DNA of 64,000 bases from positions 3,162,001 through 3,226,000 of the forward strand of contig NZ_CP061379.1 of the NCBI RefSeq assembly GCF_015624505.1. The letters are read 5' to 3'. This DNA is from Bradyrhizobium commune. Lineage in GTDB: Bacteria > Pseudomonadota > Alphaproteobacteria > Rhizobiales > Xanthobacteraceae. Positions 51,201 to 60,366 of this stretch are shown one piece after another; the stretch's first letter is position 1; every line of letters starts with the position of its first letter. Under the pieces are notes generated by a model. That model did no database searches and had not been told where the DNA came from. It saw nothing but the letters and a program-made list of their open reading frames with translations. The position numbers and the translations under genes were made by a program.

Positions 51201-54200
51201 GTGGTGGCTGGCATCCTCTCGCTCGAGGACGGCGCCCGGGTCGTGGCGCTGCGCAGCCAGCTGTTGCGTGGCTTGAGCGGCCGCGGAGCCATGGCGGTGA
51301 CGGAGCTTGCGGCCTCGCTCGTGGAAGAGCGGCTGAAAGCGGCGGAATGGTCCGGTCTGTCGGTCGCGGTGGTCAACACGCCGGGCTCGACGGTCGTCTC
51401 GGGACCGACTGAAGCGATCGAGCGCTGGGTCGGCTGCCTTGGCCAGGAAGGGGTGTTCTGCCGGCAGGTCAATGTGGACTACGCCTCGCACAGCGCGGAG
51501 ATGGACCCGATCCTGCCGGAGCTGGAACGCTTGCTGTCGGACCTTAAGCCACAGTCAGGTCAGGTGGCGATGATCTCGACGGTGACGGGATCGCGTTGTG
51601 AAGGAGTATCGCTGGACGGGGCCTATTGGTGCCGGAACCTGCGGCAGACGGTGCGGCTCGACCTTGCACTGGCCGAGCTGATCGGTCACGGGCATGGCGT
51701 GTTTGTGGAAGCGAGCGCGCATCCGGTACTGGCAATGCCGCTGTCTGCGGCAAGCGGCGAGCATGGCGTGGTGGCGGGATCGCTGCGCCGCGATGGCGGA
51801 GGGATGTCGGAGCTTTTGCGCAATCTCGGCACGCTGCACGTTCACGGCGTTGGCGTCGACTGGAAGGCCGTTGGCAATCTCGCCAAGCAGCCTGTTGCCT
51901 CGCTTCCGACCTACGCGTTCCAGCGGCAGCGTTACTGGCTTGAGGCGGAGAAGGCGGGCGGTGATGTCGCGACGATGGGCCTGTCGGAAGCCGCGCATCC
52001 GCTGCTGGGCGCGGCGACGCCGCTGGCGGAGAGCGACGGCTTCCTGCTGACGGGGCGGCTGTCGTTGTCGGACGCGGGCTGGCTCGGCGACCACAAGGTG
52101 TTCGGGACGGTGCTGCTGCCGGGGACCGGGCTGTTGGAGCTCGGCTTTGCGGCGGCGCGTGCGGTGGGCGCCACGAGCGTGTCGCAGCTGACGCTGCTGG
52201 CGCCGCTGGTGCTGCCGGCGGAGGGCGGGGTGCGGCTTCAGGTCCAGGTCGATGGTGCCGAGGCGGGCGCCGGCGGCCGGGCCTTGAGCATCTACAGCCG
52301 TGCGGAAGATGCGGCCGAGGGCGGATCGTGGACGCTGCATGCGCAGGGCGTGCTGGGCGAGGCGGCGGCAGAAGCCGCCGCCCAAGACAATATCGAGGCA
52401 AGCGGGCTCGAGGTGTGGCCCCCCGTCGGCGGCGAGCCGATCGATTTGAGCGGTCATTATGCGCGGATGCAGGCCCGCGGCTACGGCTATGGGCCGCTGT
52501 TCCAGGGGCTGGTTGAGGCCTGGCGTGTTGGGGACGCCGTGGTTGGGCGGGCGGTGCTGCCCGATGCGCTGTCGGACTCGGCGGAGAGTTACGGGCTGCA
52601 TCCGGCGCTGCTGGATGCGGCGCTGCATGTGCTGAGCTTTGATCCTGTTGCGGGCAGCGATCTCGATGGCGGAGCGGATGCGCCGCTGCTGCTGCCGTTC
52701 GAATGGTCCGAGGTGTCGCTGGCCGCGACGGGGGCGCGGGAGCTGCGGGTGCGCGCCTCGGTCGAGCGCGGTGGCGAGGGCGAGGCGCTGGCGCATCTGC
52801 AACTGGCGGATGGGCACGGGCGGGTGGTCGCCCATGTCGGTGGTCTCAGGCTGAAGGAAGCGAGCGAGGCACAGATCCGTGAGGCTTCGCGCAGCGAGGC
52901 GCAGCATCTGTATCGGCTGGAGTGGCGTGCGGTGGCGTTGAGCGATGCTGCCTCTGAAGCACCTCTGATGGTGGGCGGCGACGGCGCGCTTGCGGCGGCT
53001 CTCGGGCTTGATCACGTCGAGAGTATTGCGGCTGTTGTTGCGCGGCTCGACGCGGGTGCATCAGTCCCGGCTCAGATCGTGTTCGACCATTTGTCCGATC
53101 CGGCTGAACCTGATGGCCCCGTGCTTGCGGCAACGCATGCGACGGCGGAACGCGGGTTGGCCGAGCTGCAGGGGCTTCTTGGCGAGGCGCGCCTGAACGA
53201 GACGGATGTCGCGTGGCTGACGCGTGGCGCGGTGGCGACGGGTCCGGATGAAGGCGCCGGCGGACTGACGCGAGCGCCGCTGTGGGGCCTGGTGCGCAGC
53301 GCACGGGCGGAACATCCGGACCGGCGGTTGCAGCTCGTCGACGTCGATGCGGTCCTCGCGGATGCGTCGTTGCTGGCGAGGCTGACGTCGACGACGTCTG
53401 AGCCCGAGCTGGCGCTGCGGCATGGTGCGGTGCTGGCGCCGCGGCTGGCGCGCACAGGCACAAGTGCGATCGAGCCGCGACATCTTGCTACTGGCGGAAC
53501 GGTGTTGATCACGGGCGGCGTGGGCGAACTTGGTAGTGAGGTTGCACGGCACTTGGTTGCCAAGCGCGGTGTACGTCATCTGTTGCTGACGTCGCGTCGC
53601 GGGATGGCGACGACTGGCGCGAGCGAGCTGATTGCAGACCTGCAAGCGCTTGGTGCGCAGACGGTGGAGATCAAAAGTTGTGACGTCTCGAACCGTGATG
53701 CGGTTGGCGCGGTGTTGCGTGGCATCACACCGGATCGTCCGTTGACGGGTGTGTTCCATCTTGCGGCAACGCTGGACGACGGCATCGTACCGTCGCTCAA
53801 TGTGGAGCGACTGGAGCGTGTGCTGCGACCAAAACTCGATGGTGCCTGGCACCTGCACGAGCTGACGGCGGATCAGGACCTCGCGGCCTTCGTGCTGTTC
53901 TCGTCGGCGGGCGGGCTTGGCAGCCCGGGGCAGGCGAACTACGCGGCAGCGAACGTATTCCTGGATGCGCTTGCGGCGGAGCGTCGGCATCGTGGTCTTG
54001 TCGCGCAGAGCCTGTTGTGGGGCCTGTGGGAACAGCGCGGCGTCGGCATGACGGCGCATCTGGGCCGGGCCGAGCTGATGCGGATGCGGCGGCAAGGCGT
54101 GCAGGCGCTGTCGCTGGAGCTTGGGCTCAAGCTTCTCGATGCGGCGCAGGCGCTGCCGGATGCGGCGGTAATCCCGATCCATCTGGATGTCGCCGCGATG

Positions 54201-55520
54201 CAGCGCCAGTTCGGCGAGGAGGTGCCGGCGCTGTATCGTGGCCTGGTACGCACTGGCTTGCGGCGTGCCTCGGCCGGAAGCGGTGACACCAACAGTCTGC
54301 GGTCGCGGCTGGCTGCGCTTGCAAGCGATGCGGAGCGGCTGGCTGTGCTGATGGAGCTGGCGCAGGAGGAGATCGCAGCGGTGCTGGCACTGCCCGGGGC
54401 CTCGTCAGTGTCTGCGGACCAACCGCTCAACGAACTTGGAATGGACTCGCTGATGGCGGTTGCTCTCCGCAACCGTCTGTCGGGGCAGATTGGGACCAAG
54501 CTGCCGACCACGCTGGCGTTCGATTATCCGACGGCGCGGGCGATCGCACCGCTGCTGTTGGAGAAGCTCTCATTGAACGAGCGCGCGTCGCTGAGACAAG
54601 GTGCGGACGGGAAAAGCAAGGTCCGATCAAAACTCGAAGGGCTGGCATCACTCAGTGCATTGCTTGATAGCGCAGATCCCGAATTTCTGCGCCAGCTCGA
54701 CCTGGAGCGGCGGCTTTCAGGGCTTGCGGAGATGACTGCCTTGCTGGAGAAGGGAAGTTCTTCTTGTGTCGTTCCCATACGCCCCGGATTTGGAGATCGG
54801 GTACTGGTTTACATCCCGGGCCTTGGCCATGGCTCGACCCGCGAGAACACGCCGCAGGTCATAAAAAACCTGGCTGGCGACTATCCTATCGCGGGTCTCA
54901 ATCCATACCCACTCGCGGCGCAGGGGCTGCTGCATGGGCCTGTCGAAGATCTGGCTTCAAACTATGCGCCACACGTGGAGTCCTGGATCGGCGATCGATC
55001 CGTGTTTTTCGTCGGAGGCTCCTTTGGCGGAGTTGTCGCCATTGCACTGGCTTCCGAATTGGAACGTCGGGGCCATCATGTGACTGGAATCGCCTTGCTC
55101 GACACGCAGGCGCCGCCTGACCTCCACTCCGTACCAGTCTCGATGATGAATGCCATCGATGGAATGGGATGGGCCCACCTGATGAGAACGTACGGCCTTG
55201 CCGAGGACGATTCCGAAAAGCTAGCCGAACTTACCGGTGCACCATCAACCCAGGCCCTGCGCGAGATGATATCCGACAACGTCAAGGGCCAGATCGGCTA
55301 CGTCCTGCCAGCAGTATCAGCGCCAATTTACATGCTCCACGCAAAGGAGCACGACCCTGCGCTTCGTAGCCTTGAAGAACATTCGCTACCGGATTTGGGC
55401 TGGAGCCGGTTTGGGCTTGAGCTGACCTCCATCACCATGGTGCAGGGCACCCACAGCTCCATGTATGCCCATCCGGAAGCACCGGGTCACATCGATGCGC
55501 TGTTCGAGAAGGGATCATGA
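39234..55520 (+). CDS. PKS2: three-module type I polyketide synthase with terminal thioesterase
   Basis: A 5,428-residue cis-AT PKS that finishes the chain. Residues 1-35 form a coiled-coil docking domain ([20 protein letters not shown]) to accept the chain from the PKS1 tail. Modules: 4 KS-AT-KR-ACP, 5 KS-AT-DH-KR-ACP, 6 KS-AT-DH-KR-ACP, then a thioesterase. AT4 and AT5 carry HAFH (malonyl), AT6 YASH (methylmalonyl). No ER is present. Start ATG at 39234, 5 bp after the PKS1 stop, so co-transcribed; an alternative ATG lies at 39243. Large KS/AT blocks are nearly identical to PKS1 modules, while the KR half of module 4 and the KS of module 5 are clearly of other descent. Confidence 0.95.
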   Translation: MQQMNQEVQDLKNALRQSLHKIRDLKWSLEAAENASSQPIAIVGMSCRAPGGLASPESYWALLERGGDGVGPLPGRWSRDLMRRLEAVTGGLTQEGGFIDAVADFDAGFFGISPREAVEMDPQQRLILEAVWEALEQAGIQPERLRESRTGVYLGSMAGDYGTRSLEAATMWTSTGTLSSVLAGRVSYVLGLEGPAMTVDTACSSSLTALHLACTALRRGECDLALTGGVTVMSTPMTLVALGPDNGMAPDGRCKAFSAEADGAGWSEGCGVLVLKRQSDAERDGDEILALIRGSAVNQDGRSQGLTAPNGPSQQRVIRAALAASGVSPDEIDVVEAHGTGTSLGDPIEAGALAAVFGPTRREDRPLWLGSSKSNLGHTQAAAGVLGVMKMVLALRHEVLPKTLHAEHPSSQIEWEGSGLSLLQQARAWPREPSHVRRAGVSSFGISGTNAHVVIEEAPARATARGTDTKNTDDASSPLIPLLVSGRDEAALRAQAGRYGEWLSQHPDVDWSSVVATAALHRTQFAVRAAVSVRDAAEAIEALRSLAEGRPHAAVSVGEARGEAGKLAFLFTGQGAQQIGMGRALLESCAAFRATFEEACGHFDGLLDLPLRDVMFAEEGSEEASKLDETAYAQPALFAVEVALFRQLEQWGIAPDILLGHSIGELSAAHVAGVWSLRDACRVVAARGRLMQAQPAGGAMVAIEAGEAEVLPLLSEGVEIAGLNGPRSTVISGDEAAVLALAEAFKSKGRRTSRLQVSHAFHSRRMEPMLEAFRQVLTSVTFGTPRLPVVSNVTGRLATKEELCSAAYWVRQVRSPVRFLDGVHVLEAEGVRASLELGPDGILTGLAAGCLSEGSPMQVIAAQRRGRDGGEALLAALGTLHVHGVGVDWAKALGSSAKTSVASLPTYAFQRQRYWFEEEKPSPADSKNGVDARFWEAVQSGSMERVGQLLQLPEGGQREHLSALLPALNSWYEQTEAEAMVDAWCYEDQWQRVSAPASSAATDGVCWLVSGERPDVAHRERLQEILSAQGAAVECLTVNEAGARLRADAGSADATLPRAVVYLAGELPPGRSVAEEKPWLHATSEAVTLAQAISQRKEASSTRLWLCTPHALRVRDDDVPTAAYLQALWGLGRTLNLELPNAFGGLADLGPADAVTLRRIAATFLSAETTGEEFALRGQDLWTRRLHHVPSRTASKPAATKWDPQGTILITGGTGALGSFLSHRLAKRGAQHLILTSRRGERAPGAADLVAALTGKGCRAEVRACDVGDSAAVDALIRQLTSGDAGRPALRHIFHLAGDVSDVPLNELTREAIEHEQGGKLGGAWALHESVQRWGSELETFVLYGSVAGFLGNYGQSTYGAANAGLTGLVHLRRSSGLPATILHWGAWADAGMAAAQNTESQLRRRGASFMKPELCLLGLERALQEDREELAVFDIDWARTRELTGRTSPLLSELPDMQVASGPDSAHGHSHNLRIELQKLTARERRSRVLSLVRDLVAMVLGINDPRTLASEIGFAELGLDSLMAVEVRNRLAKQTGLSVPATLAFDHPNLKAVSEWVLEALELGDSSRKIETAAVLRHGEASGALAIIGVGLRFPGGAEDLESFWQLLSTGVDTLGPIPAERFDRATYYDPDPEHRGTSYVKEASLLHDVAGFDAAFFGISPREATQIDPQHRLLLEVTWSTLEDAGIVPKSLAESTTGLFIGIGPNEYQTRGFNLAEADAYAATGGGAAFSAGRLAYHLGVQGPVMAVDTACSSSLVALHLASEHLRSGRCDLAIVGGVQVASSPEAFVVLSQTRALASDGRSKTFSEAADGYGRGEGAAVLAVMRLEDAQAQGKRIVGVVRGTAVNHDGASSGLTVPNGIAQRKTLRAALADARLGAADIDVVECHGTGTSLGDPIEVQALHAVYGQARPEDLGRLKLGAVKTNVGHLEAAAGLVGVIKMLASFESEALPPTLHCRPLNPHLDWERLNVEVVDQLTAWPRDVARPRRAGVSAFGLSGTNAHVVIEEAPARANVVSAADASSPLQALIPLLVSGRDEAALRAQAGRYGEWLSQHPDVDWSSVVATAALHRTQFASRAAVSVRDAAEAIEALRSLAEGRPHAAVSVGEARGEAGKLAFLFTGQGAQQIGMGRALLETCPAFRATFEEACGHFDELLDLPLRDVMFAQEGTEEASRLDQTAYAQPALFAVEVALFRQLEQWGIAPDILLGHSIGELSAAHVAGVWSLRDACRVVAARGRLMQAQPAGGAMVAIEAGEAEVLPLLSEGVEIAGLNGPRSTVISGDEAAVLALAEAFKSKGRRTSRLQVSHAFHSRRMEPMLEAFGQVLASVSFGTPRLPVVSNVTGRLATKEELCSAAYWVRQVRSPVRFLDGVHVLEADGVRASLELGPDGILTGLAAGCLSEGSPMQVIAAQRRGRDGSEALLAALGTLHVHGVGVDWKAVGNLAKQPVASLPTYAFQRQRYWLEAEKAGGDVATMGLSDAAHPLLGAATPLAESDGFLLTGRLSLSDAGWLGDHKVFGTVLLPGTGLLELGFAAARAVGATSVSQLTLLAPLVLPAEGGVRLQVQVDGGEAGAAEGRGLSIYSRAEAASEGSSWTLHAQGVLGEAAAEAQDNIEASGLEVWPPVAGEPIDLTSHYARLAARGYGYGPLFQGLSEAWRVGDVVYGRAVLAEALGPSAESYGLHPALLDSALHVLTLAQVEGLGDGPVLLPFEWSDVSLVATGAQELRIRASVQRSGEGEALAVLHVTDGNGRAVVRLGGLRLREASDAQIRDAARTETQHLYRLEWRSVALSESGAQALALPLIVGGDGALARHLGLDHADSVAAVVTRLDEGGAIPSQIVFDHLSEAGGCVLAATHATAARGLAELQGILGEARLGETSVIWLTKGAVATGPDDGACGLSGAPLWGLVRSARAEHPDRRLQLVDVDVPLADASLLSKLISSTTEPELALRHGSVVAPRLVRAGAGEAEPRRLAAGGTVLITGGVGELGSEVARHLVARHNVRHLLLTSRRGMATPGASELVAELKALGAQTVEVASCDVSDRAPVGTLLRAIAPERPLTGVFHLAALLDDGIVPALTIERLERVLRPKLDGAWHLHELTADQDLAAFVLFSSVAALGSPGQANYAAANAFLDGLAAERRHRGLAGQSLLWGLWEQRGVGMTAHLGRAELMRMRRQGVQALPLELGLKLLDAAQALPDAAVIPIHLDIGVVQRQFNEDVPALYRALVRTGLRRASTSSGDTNALRVRLVALASDGERQQALVELAQEEIAAVLALPGASSVPADAPLKDLGLDSLMAAEIRTRLSKRVGTKLPTTLAFDYPTVRAMSRLLLEKLELDRTAARHDKRRAITASTAASESIAIVGMSCRTPGGPASPESYWALLERGGDGIGPLPGRWSRDLLRRLEVVTGWLTQEGGFVDAVEDFDATFFGISPREAAEMDPQQRLILEAVWEALERAGIQPEGLRESRTGVYLGSMGSDYGMHRSLEDTTMWTTTGKLSSVVAGRVSYVLGLEGPAMTIDTACSSSLSALHLACTALRQGECDLALAGGVHVMCTPIALVSMGAGAVAPDGRSKSFSDGADGAGWSEGCGVLVLKRQSDAERDGDEILALIRGSAVNQDGRSQGLTAPNGPSQQRVIRAALSASGVSPDEIDVVEAHGTGTSLGDPIEAGALAAVFGPTRREDRPLWLGSSKSNLGHTQAAAGVLGVMKMVLALRHEVLPKTLHAEHPSSQIEWEGSGLSLLQQARAWPREASHVRRAGVSSFGISGTNAHVVIEEAPARASAAVSSEINGTEASSQAVIPLLVSGRDEAALRAQAGRYGTWLSQHPDADWGSVVATAALHRTQFAARAAVSVRDAAEAIEALRSLAEGRPHAAVSLGEVRDRGRVVFVFPGQGSQWPTMGRALLAESAVFAQAIAACETALSKYTDWSLTSVLRGDEDLEPSLLERVDVIQPALFAMNVGLAAVWRSLGLVPSAVVGHSQGEIAAAVVAGILSLEDGARVVALRSQLLRGLSGRGAMAVTELAASLVEERLKAAEWSGLSVAVVNTPGSTVVSGPTEAIERWVGCLGQEGVFCRQVNVDYASHSAEMDPILPELERLLSDLKPQSGQVAMISTVTGSRCEGVSLDGAYWCRNLRQTVRLDLALAELIGHGHGVFVEASAHPVLAMPLSAASGEHGVVAGSLRRDGGGMSELLRNLGTLHVHGVGVDWKAVGNLAKQPVASLPTYAFQRQRYWLEAEKAGGDVATMGLSEAAHPLLGAATPLAESDGFLLTGRLSLSDAGWLGDHKVFGTVLLPGTGLLELGFAAARAVGATSVSQLTLLAPLVLPAEGGVRLQVQVDGAEAGAGGRALSIYSRAEDAAEGGSWTLHAQGVLGEAAAEAAAQDNIEASGLEVWPPVGGEPIDLSGHYARMQARGYGYGPLFQGLVEAWRVGDAVVGRAVLPDALSDSAESYGLHPALLDAALHVLSFDPVAGSDLDGGADAPLLLPFEWSEVSLAATGARELRVRASVERGGEGEALAHLQLADGHGRVVAHVGGLRLKEASEAQIREASRSEAQHLYRLEWRAVALSDAASEAPLMVGGDGALAAALGLDHVESIAAVVARLDAGASVPAQIVFDHLSDPAEPDGPVLAATHATAERGLAELQGLLGEARLNETDVAWLTRGAVATGPDEGAGGLTRAPLWGLVRSARAEHPDRRLQLVDVDAVLADASLLARLTSTTSEPELALRHGAVLAPRLARTGTSAIEPRHLATGGTVLITGGVGELGSEVARHLVAKRGVRHLLLTSRRGMATTGASELIADLQALGAQTVEIKSCDVSNRDAVGAVLRGITPDRPLTGVFHLAATLDDGIVPSLNVERLERVLRPKLDGAWHLHELTADQDLAAFVLFSSAGGLGSPGQANYAAANVFLDALAAERRHRGLVAQSLLWGLWEQRGVGMTAHLGRAELMRMRRQGVQALSLELGLKLLDAAQALPDAAVIPIHLDVAAMQRQFGEEVPALYRGLVRTGLRRASAGSGDTNSLRSRLAALASDAERLAVLMELAQEEIAAVLALPGASSVSADQPLNELGMDSLMAVALRNRLSGQIGTKLPTTLAFDYPTARAIAPLLLEKLSLNERASLRQGADGKSKVRSKLEGLASLSALLDSADPEFLRQLDLERRLSGLAEMTALLEKGSSSCVVPIRPGFGDRVLVYIPGLGHGSTRENTPQVIKNLAGDYPIAGLNPYPLAAQGLLHGPVEDLASNYAPHVESWIGDRSVFFVGGSFGGVVAIALASELERRGHHVTGIALLDTQAPPDLHSVPVSMMNAIDGMGWAHLMRTYGLAEDDSEKLAELTGAPSTQALREMISDNVKGQIGYVLPAVSAPIYMLHAKEHDPALRSLEEHSLPDLGWSRFGLELTSITMVQGTHSSMYAHPEAPGHIDALFEKGS
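39348..43925 (+). other. PKS2 module 4: KS-AT(malonyl)-dimerization element-KR-ACP
   Basis: KS Cys at 39840; AT Ser at 41217 (GHSIG) with HAFH at 41508-41519; KR about 42848-43400; ACP Ser at 43800. There is no DH. In its place, 42018-42200 encodes [17 protein letters not shown] and [12 protein letters not shown], the pattern of the helical dimerization element seen before KRs in DH-less modules. The KR keeps Ser-Tyr-Asn ([19 protein letters not shown]) but lacks LDD (AGDVSDVPL instead), suggesting A-type stereochemistry. It should leave a beta-hydroxyl. Confidence 0.85.
43977..49245 (+). other. PKS2 module 5: KS-AT(malonyl)-DH-KR-ACP
   Basis: KS Cys at 44496; AT Ser at 45870 with HAFH at 46161-46172; DH His at 46782 with an intact [10 protein letters not shown] motif; KR about 48165-48720 with LDD (B-type); ACP Ser at 49119. 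No ER. Expected product: an alpha,beta double bond, trans if B-type KR and DH act together. The KS ([18 protein letters not shown]) is divergent from the other five KS domains in the window, while the AT and DH resemble them closely. Confidence 0.87.
49311..54570 (+). other. PKS2 module 6: KS-AT(methylmalonyl)-DH-KR-ACP
   Basis: KS Cys at 49806; AT Ser at 51177 (GHSQG) with YASH at 51480-51491; DH His at 52092; KR about 53495-54060 with LDD; ACP Ser at 54447, in LGMDSL rather than LGLDSL. No ER. It should add the terminal unit as an alpha-methyl, alpha,beta-unsaturated acyl group. The AT block is nearly identical to that of module 1 and the DH block to the 6.3-kb repeat. Confidence 0.87.
54750..55517 (+). 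other. PKS2 terminal thioesterase domain
   Basis: About 250 C-terminal residues with an alpha/beta-hydrolase fold. The oxyanion region YIPGLGHG is followed by the nucleophile in VGGSFGG (Ser codon 55020-55022), an Asp in IALLDTQ after the following strand, and the catalytic His in QGTHSSM. It releases the chain by hydrolysis, lactonisation or dimerisation. The substrate pattern predicted here (7-hydroxy-2,4-dienoyl) makes dimerisation worth testing. Confidence 0.85.
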
Positions 55521-55913
55521 TCAGGGGCGCGGCGAAGTCGCGGGTCATCGCTGCTACAGCCGATCAGGCATTGAGTTGATTTAGGACGGCGAGAGCAAAT
55601 CAATGGGCCGCGCCAAGCGCCGATTGCTGTTCGAATTGCTCAGCAGAGGATACCGAGATGCCACGAAGGTGATCGACATCACTCTGAACGACAAAAACTG
55701 ATGATCGCGGCAGGAACAATTCCGGCTTGCCGGCCGCGCGGTAAGCAAATGTCCGCTCCGATACCAAGCGGATTGCTCGTCAAATCCCTACGTCAAATAA
55801 CCGAATTTGTGTGCGAGCTAAGGTGCTCGCACACAATGTTCATGCTGCATATCTCCGCGACACTCCAAACTCAAACCGCCCCAGAGACCACTGCACCACA
55901 ATTGGCAATTGTC
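55521..55913. other. Gap after PKS2
   Basis: About 390 bp with no confident gene. A 32-codon frame at 55603-55701 (start MGRAKRRLLFELL) has a purine-rich site upstream, but nothing supports it as a gene. The main element is the hairpin at 55807-55836. Confidence 0.5.
55807..55836. terminator. Perfect 12-bp hairpin, possible terminator
   Basis: TTGTGTGCGAGC (55807-55818) and GCTCGCACACAA (55825-55836) pair perfectly around the loop TAAGGT. It lies between PKS2 (stop 55520) and the 3' end of the minus-strand gene ending at 55914, where a bidirectional terminator is expected. No T-run follows on either strand, so it may instead stabilise mRNA ends or bind a protein. Confidence 0.5.
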
Positions 55914-56333
55914 TCAATCGTTGTCGTCAGGGTGTACCCGGCGACGCCGGCGCAACGGGTCTCTTTGCCGAGACTCGGCACCTCGCCCCTCGCGGAGCAG
56001 GTCGCCCAGCTTGCGAAGAGGCGTTTCAACCATGCGGTTCGTGAAGCCGGTCATCATCCGGTCGGCCATGCGCCGACCCTCTTCAAAATCAATGTCAAAA
56101 AGATCAATGTCTAACAAATCTTCGCGGTATTGGCGCTTGCGGCGTTGCCGCTCGGCATCGGCCCAAGCCTGCTTTTCTTCTTCATTCGGGCCTTCAAGCC
56201 ATGCTTGCCGACGCTTCTTCTCGCGCTCGGCCCAAGCTGCGATGTCAGCCTCAGGCACAGCCCACGGTTCGTGTTCGCTAAAAGTTTCGGAGGCGCTTTC
56301 AGAACGCCGGGAATCCGTCGAAGCCTTGCTCAT
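55914..56333 (-). CDS. Small highly charged protein of unknown function
   Basis: A 139-residue hydrophilic protein that I do not recognise. It is rich in Glu, Arg, Lys and Trp (for example AWAEREKKRRQAWLEGP and EEEKQAWADAERQRRKRQ), probably largely helical or coiled, with an acidic patch DIDLFDIDF. No signal peptide or membrane helix. The ATG at 56333 has GGAG 7 bases upstream, which favours a real gene; an in-frame start at 56369 adds 12 residues. An overlapping plus-strand open frame is less gene-like. The charge-patterned composition resembles small proteins common in Bradyrhizobium. Confidence 0.55.
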   Translation of the reverse strand: MSKASTDSRRSESASETFSEHEPWAVPEADIAAWAEREKKRRQAWLEGPNEEEKQAWADAERQRRKRQYREDLLDIDLFDIDFEEGRRMADRMMTGFTNRMVETPLRKLGDLLREGRGAESRQRDPLRRRRRVHPDDND

Positions 56334-56585
56334 GAACAATCTCCAATATGGATCAACAAAGGATAGCATGTCCTAAGAACTTGTCCATCCGCCCCACGTC
56401 GAGCGGACACGGATCGAAAGTCGGTTTCGCGCGTTGCTTGTGGTTATTTTGCGGCTTTTGAGCGCATTCCCTGTGTGATCTGATCCGTGATGCAGCGCTT
56501 GAACCTAATTCTCTGGCGCGGGCTGCTCCATCGCTGCGGCACTTTTTCCGAAGCCCAGGAACGATCGCGAGCCTTGGGCTGGCAC

Positions 56586-58280
56586 CTAGCGTACTCGCCC
56601 GAGGCTGCGCTGGCTTACCTCTCGTCCGATCACGTTCGATTGCTCGATGGCGGCAAGCTTGCGTCCCTGACGGAGGGCCAACAGCATAAAAATAAACGCG
56701 CAGAAAAGTAGCGTTCCGGGAATGAAATATTGCCCGACTCCGAGTGCAGCATTCAGGCTCGCGAATGCATCCTCACGGAATCCAAGAGATGCAATCGTGC
56801 CGATGAGGGCCGTCCAAATGCCATACTGCAAGAGGCGAGCTTGCAACATTCGCAGCGATACTTCGATCGAGCGGCCGGATGTCAGCAGCTTATTTACATT
56901 AGCTACGATCTCCTTGGCTTGTCCCCACGTCTCGGTAACGCTTCCAATTGCCTGTCGTTGCGTGAATATCTCGCCAACGTCGATGCGCGCGGCGCGCATC
57001 ATGAATTGCGCTTCGTCCGCCAGCGGATCGCATGTGGGCGCGAGCTCGAAGACGATTGCATCCCGTGTCAGCAAAGTCCGCAAGTACAGCGAAACCGTCG
57101 CCGGAATGGATAAGCCGTGCTGTCGTATGACAGACATCATCCGAACCACGATATGTCTGGCGGCCAGCCAAGTCACGCTTCCGACGGGGCTGCGAAAACC
57201 ATACAGATAGTCCTCAAGCACGACGGACATATCCCGCCGAAATCTGGCAATGTCTGTGCTCGGTGCGGCTTCGATCCATCGCAACAGCTCATCGGTTGCG
57301 TCGTCAAACTGTTCTCGAAGCACGTACTGCATGAAAAACCGAAATGAATCCTGGTGTTCCTCGGTGAACCGTCCGACGACGGCAAAGTCGACATAAGCTA
57401 TCCGGTTGTCGGGCAGGATCAGGATGCCGGCGGGACTTAGATCGGAATGGAAAAGCCCGTCTCGATAAATCTGGTTGAGTGTGCACCAGTAAATGCGTCG
57501 AGCGATTAGGCGCAGATCGTAGTCCTGGTCTTTGAGACTCTGAAGGTATTCCCTGTCGTCGTGTTGGATCGCGTTCAAGATTCGCTGCACGGGGATCCCG
57601 TCGACGAATTCCCAAGTCAGAATGCGTTTGGCGGTATATTCTTTTCTGACTGTGAAATTGAACTCGGCTTCATCGCCCTTGGACAACTCCGACATGACTG
57701 TCGCATTGCGCGCCGTGTCCGCGAGATCGAGCTCCGAAAATAGAGCGCGCTCAAATTCCTTCACATAGGTGGCAACCGAGTTGGCTCCAAAGACTTTTGC
57801 CCAATCCAACGGAGCGGCAAGCCAGTGCATCAGGCGAATATCCGTCAGGTATTTCTTTCGTGTGGCCGGATTTTGGATCTTCACTGCGAGCCGCACGCCG
57901 CCCAAGGACGTCGCCCGATGGATCTGCCCGCTTGACGTGACCGCAAAGGGCTCGCGTTCAAGCGCCGCAAAAATCTCGTCGGGGGAACGACCAAGGTCTT
58001 CGATGATGATTTGATGAATTGCTGAATAGTCTTCTGCCACCACCTCGTTGGTGATTTGCAGGAGTTCCAGGCAGTAGTCCGCGGGTAACAGGTCAAAGCG
58101 AAGAGCCAGAGCCTGACCGAGCTTGACGAAGGTGAAACCCAATTTTTCAAACACGAGGCGCAGGGCGCGCGCCGACTTTTGTGGGCTCGACCGGAAGGGC
58201 CATGCCGCTGGCAATTGATACCGCGCCAGCAAAAGCGTCAGTTGGAACAGGCGCGCTATCGACTTGAACAAATCAGGCAT
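56586..58280 (-). CDS. ABC1/UbiB (AarF/ADCK) family protein with degraded catalytic motifs
   Basis: A 564-residue UbiB-family protein-kinase-like ATPase. The signature KxGQ helix (FVKLGQALALR, ~residue 50) and the ATP-binding LAVKIQNP are kept, as is the ELDLADTARNA helix. Key positions have changed: the Ala-rich loop reads TSSGQIHRA instead of ASIAQVHRA, the catalytic loop HSDLSPAGI lacks the Asn of HADPHPGNI, and the metal site is VDFAVVG instead of VDFGxxG. Two C-terminal hydrophobic helices (residues ~490-550) anchor it in the membrane. UbiB/COQ8 proteins help move lipophilic quinone precursors. This one may be a pseudokinase partner of the divergent paralogue at 58565. Confidence 0.85.
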   Translation of the reverse strand: MPDLFKSIARLFQLTLLLARYQLPAAWPFRSSPQKSARALRLVFEKLGFTFVKLGQALALRFDLLPADYCLELLQITNEVVAEDYSAIHQIIIEDLGRSPDEIFAALEREPFAVTSSGQIHRATSLGGVRLAVKIQNPATRKKYLTDIRLMHWLAAPLDWAKVFGANSVATYVKEFERALFSELDLADTARNATVMSELSKGDEAEFNFTVRKEYTAKRILTWEFVDGIPVQRILNAIQHDDREYLQSLKDQDYDLRLIARRIYWCTLNQIYRDGLFHSDLSPAGILILPDNRIAYVDFAVVGRFTEEHQDSFRFFMQYVLREQFDDATDELLRWIEAAPSTDIARFRRDMSVVLEDYLYGFRSPVGSVTWLAARHIVVRMMSVIRQHGLSIPATVSLYLRTLLTRDAIVFELAPTCDPLADEAQFMMRAARIDVGEIFTQRQAIGSVTETWGQAKEIVANVNKLLTSGRSIEVSLRMLQARLLQYGIWTALIGTIASLGFREDAFASLNAALGVGQYFIPGTLLFCAFIFMLLALRQGRKLAAIEQSNVIGREVSQRSLGRVR

Positions 58281-58564
58281 CTGCTCTTCCGCGTGCTAAC
58301 CGTACAAGCCACTGTGATAAAACGTGGAGGCGGGCCATCGCTGCCGCGATCCTAGGTTCCGCTCCAGGTGCGTGCAAGCCGATTGTGGTCGGCTCGCGCG
58401 AGACGTTCTCGGCTGAGTTGCGTCGTACGACCGATCAACACTCAATTCCTCCGATGGCCAGTCGGAGCGGAGCCCAACGCTGTACAAATCCGGCCGCGTC
58501 GTGCTAAATATCAGCTTTGGCCCACATTGTCGGTCGCGACTTGACCGTTGTGAGTGATTAGCAA
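58281..58564. promoter_or_regulatory. Divergent promoter region of the two UbiB-family genes
   Basis: The 284-bp gap separates the starts of two diverging paralogues and must hold both promoters. I saw no outstanding palindrome or clear -35/-10 pair. Confidence 0.35.
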
Positions 58565-60208
58565 TTGATCGATAGAATTGGCCACGTGTTTTTGGGTGCG
58601 CGTCGGCTTTGCCAAATTATCTCGGCTGTTTCGCGTTTTTACGTCCGTCCCAAGCTTTGGCCAGGAAAGGTAGTGGTTCCACCGGAAGTACGCTTGCGCC
58701 TTTTTTTGGAGTACTTGGGCGGCGCATGGATGAAGATCGGACAGGCGCTTGCGCTACGGTTCGATTTGTTGCCGAGCGAATATTGCGCCGAACTGTTGAA
58801 GCTTCTCAACCAGACTCCGACTGTTCCATATGATGCGATCCGCCAAGTGATCCTGCATGAACTTGGTTCGTTTCCCGAGCAGATATTCGCGTCCTTTGAT
58901 CCTGTGCCGCGCGCAACCGCTTCCATCGCTCAGGTTCATATCGCGACCGCACGCGATGGCGAGAAACTCGCGGTCAAAGTGCAAAGGCCCCGCGTCGAGG
59001 AACAATTCGAAGCGGATTTTCGTATTTTCCACATGATATCGTGGCTGGTCGGCCTGATGGATTCTTTAGGAGGATCCGCGCTTCGCTCTTTCTCGGAAGA
59101 GTTCGAGAAGTGGAGCCGCGAGGAACTGGATTTCACAACTGAAGCAAGAAACACCTTTCGGATACATGTGCGATCCGAGCACGATCCAATTCAGGTCTGT
59201 GCGGACGTTCGTTTTGAGTTTTGCTCACGGCGCGTCTTGGCCACCAGGCTGCTGACAGGCATCTCGCTGTTGGAGGTTGGCAATGCAGCGCGAGCGCAAG
59301 ATACTGGAGCTTTGCGTGCTCTGAATTTGCAACGCGACGATCTCAAAAAGATCGCGCGAAATTACTTTTGGTCGGTTTACAACCAAATCTTCCGCGATGG
59401 CATCTTTCACGCAGATCCTCATCCAGCCAATGTCTTCGTGCTCAGCGGAAACAGGATCGGATTTGTCGATTTCGGCGCGACCGGCCGGCTGTCCAAGGAA
59501 TTCCGGTCGGCACTCTCCGAGGTCTTTATTCATCTGTACCGAAGGAACATCGAGCAAGCTGTCGCCGCAAACTTCAAGTTGCTCGTTCCGTCGGAGGATA
59601 CCGACCTGCGTCAAGCGCGGGAAGATTTTTTCATCGCGTATCAGATGTATCGGCTTGCGCTGGATATTGCGGGGGCGGACGTGCGGAAGCTTACCACGGA
59701 GCTGCTGGTGGGCACCATGACGATTGCGCGACGCCACAAAATTCTCATGCCGCAAGAGCTGAGCATCTATTACAAGACCATCATGACCGTCGATGCGGTC
59801 GTTTCTGAATTGGCACCCGACTACGATTGGATTTCCGATTTGCCTGAGTTCTTCACGCGGGGTTTTATTTCCGATGTGAGGGAAGGGCTTCATCGCTGGC
59901 CGGAAATCGTGCTGGCGACCAGGCATAGCGCGGACCGTTTGTTGAGTGATGCTAACAGCCTCACAGCATCGTTCCAGTTCTTTAATCCCGCTTTGAAGAG
60001 CATCCAGACGAGGGCCGTGCTCTACGGAATCTGGTCCGTCGCCTTTTGTGTGGCAGCCTATTTGGCCGCGAAGGGTGACATGTCGCTCCTGAATGACATC
60101 GTGGGCGTGAGCAATCGTTGGATCGTTTTCGGCTTCATGGGAGCTGCAATCGTTTCCTTGCTTCTGATGCAGCGCCAAATCCGAGATATTCGGAAAGTCA
60201 AAACTTGA
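58565..60208 (+). CDS. ABC1/UbiB (AarF/ADCK) family kinase-like protein
   Basis: A 547-residue UbiB-family protein with canonical motifs: KIGQALALR (KxGQ, residues ~57-65), ATASIAQVH (Ala-rich loop), LAVKVQRP, ELDFTTEARN, HADPHPANV (catalytic loop) and FVDFGATG (metal site). Two hydrophobic helices close the protein (YGIWSVAFCVAAYLA and FGFMGAAIVSLLLM). Members are membrane-associated ATPases needed for ubiquinone biosynthesis, where they are thought to extract or present hydrophobic head-group intermediates. The start is TTG at 58565 and is uncertain. It shares length, layout and many residues with its divergent neighbour but keeps an intact active site. A role on an aryl-polyketide lipid made by this locus is inference. 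Confidence 0.87.
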   Translation: MIDRIGHVFLGARRLCQIISAVSRFYVRPKLWPGKVVVPPEVRLRLFLEYLGGAWMKIGQALALRFDLLPSEYCAELLKLLNQTPTVPYDAIRQVILHELGSFPEQIFASFDPVPRATASIAQVHIATARDGEKLAVKVQRPRVEEQFEADFRIFHMISWLVGLMDSLGGSALRSFSEEFEKWSREELDFTTEARNTFRIHVRSEHDPIQVCADVRFEFCSRRVLATRLLTGISLLEVGNAARAQDTGALRALNLQRDDLKKIARNYFWSVYNQIFRDGIFHADPHPANVFVLSGNRIGFVDFGATGRLSKEFRSALSEVFIHLYRRNIEQAVAANFKLLVPSEDTDLRQAREDFFIAYQMYRLALDIAGADVRKLTTELLVGTMTIARRHKILMPQELSIYYKTIMTVDAVVSELAPDYDWISDLPEFFTRGFISDVREGLHRWPEIVLATRHSADRLLSDANSLTASFQFFNPALKSIQTRAVLYGIWSVAFCVAAYLAAKGDMSLLNDIVGVSNRWIVFGFMGAAIVSLLLMQRQIRDIRKVKT

Positions 60209-60366
60209 TTGGAAGCTAAGCTTTCGTCCGCTCTGTGTTGGCGGTCACAGAATTTTAGGAGCAAGTAGGTTCCGCTCGGTGGTCGAGCACTCCGACCGCA
60301 CGGTTTGTGCAACCGCGATCTTGCCTGCTTGAGCATTCGATATATCGTGTTGTCTGCGCGAGGCCC

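Noticed and set aside
20125..54570. Trans-AT polyketide synthase
   Set aside because: Every one of the six modules has its own AT with an intact GHSxG serine and a specificity motif.
55603..55701. 32-codon frame after PKS2 with a purine-rich upstream site
   Set aside because: Too short, unrecognised, and no second line of evidence.
56487..56711. 74-codon plus-strand frame at the end of the UbiB-like gene
   Set aside because: Overlaps the 3' end of the well-supported minus-strand gene and has no motif.
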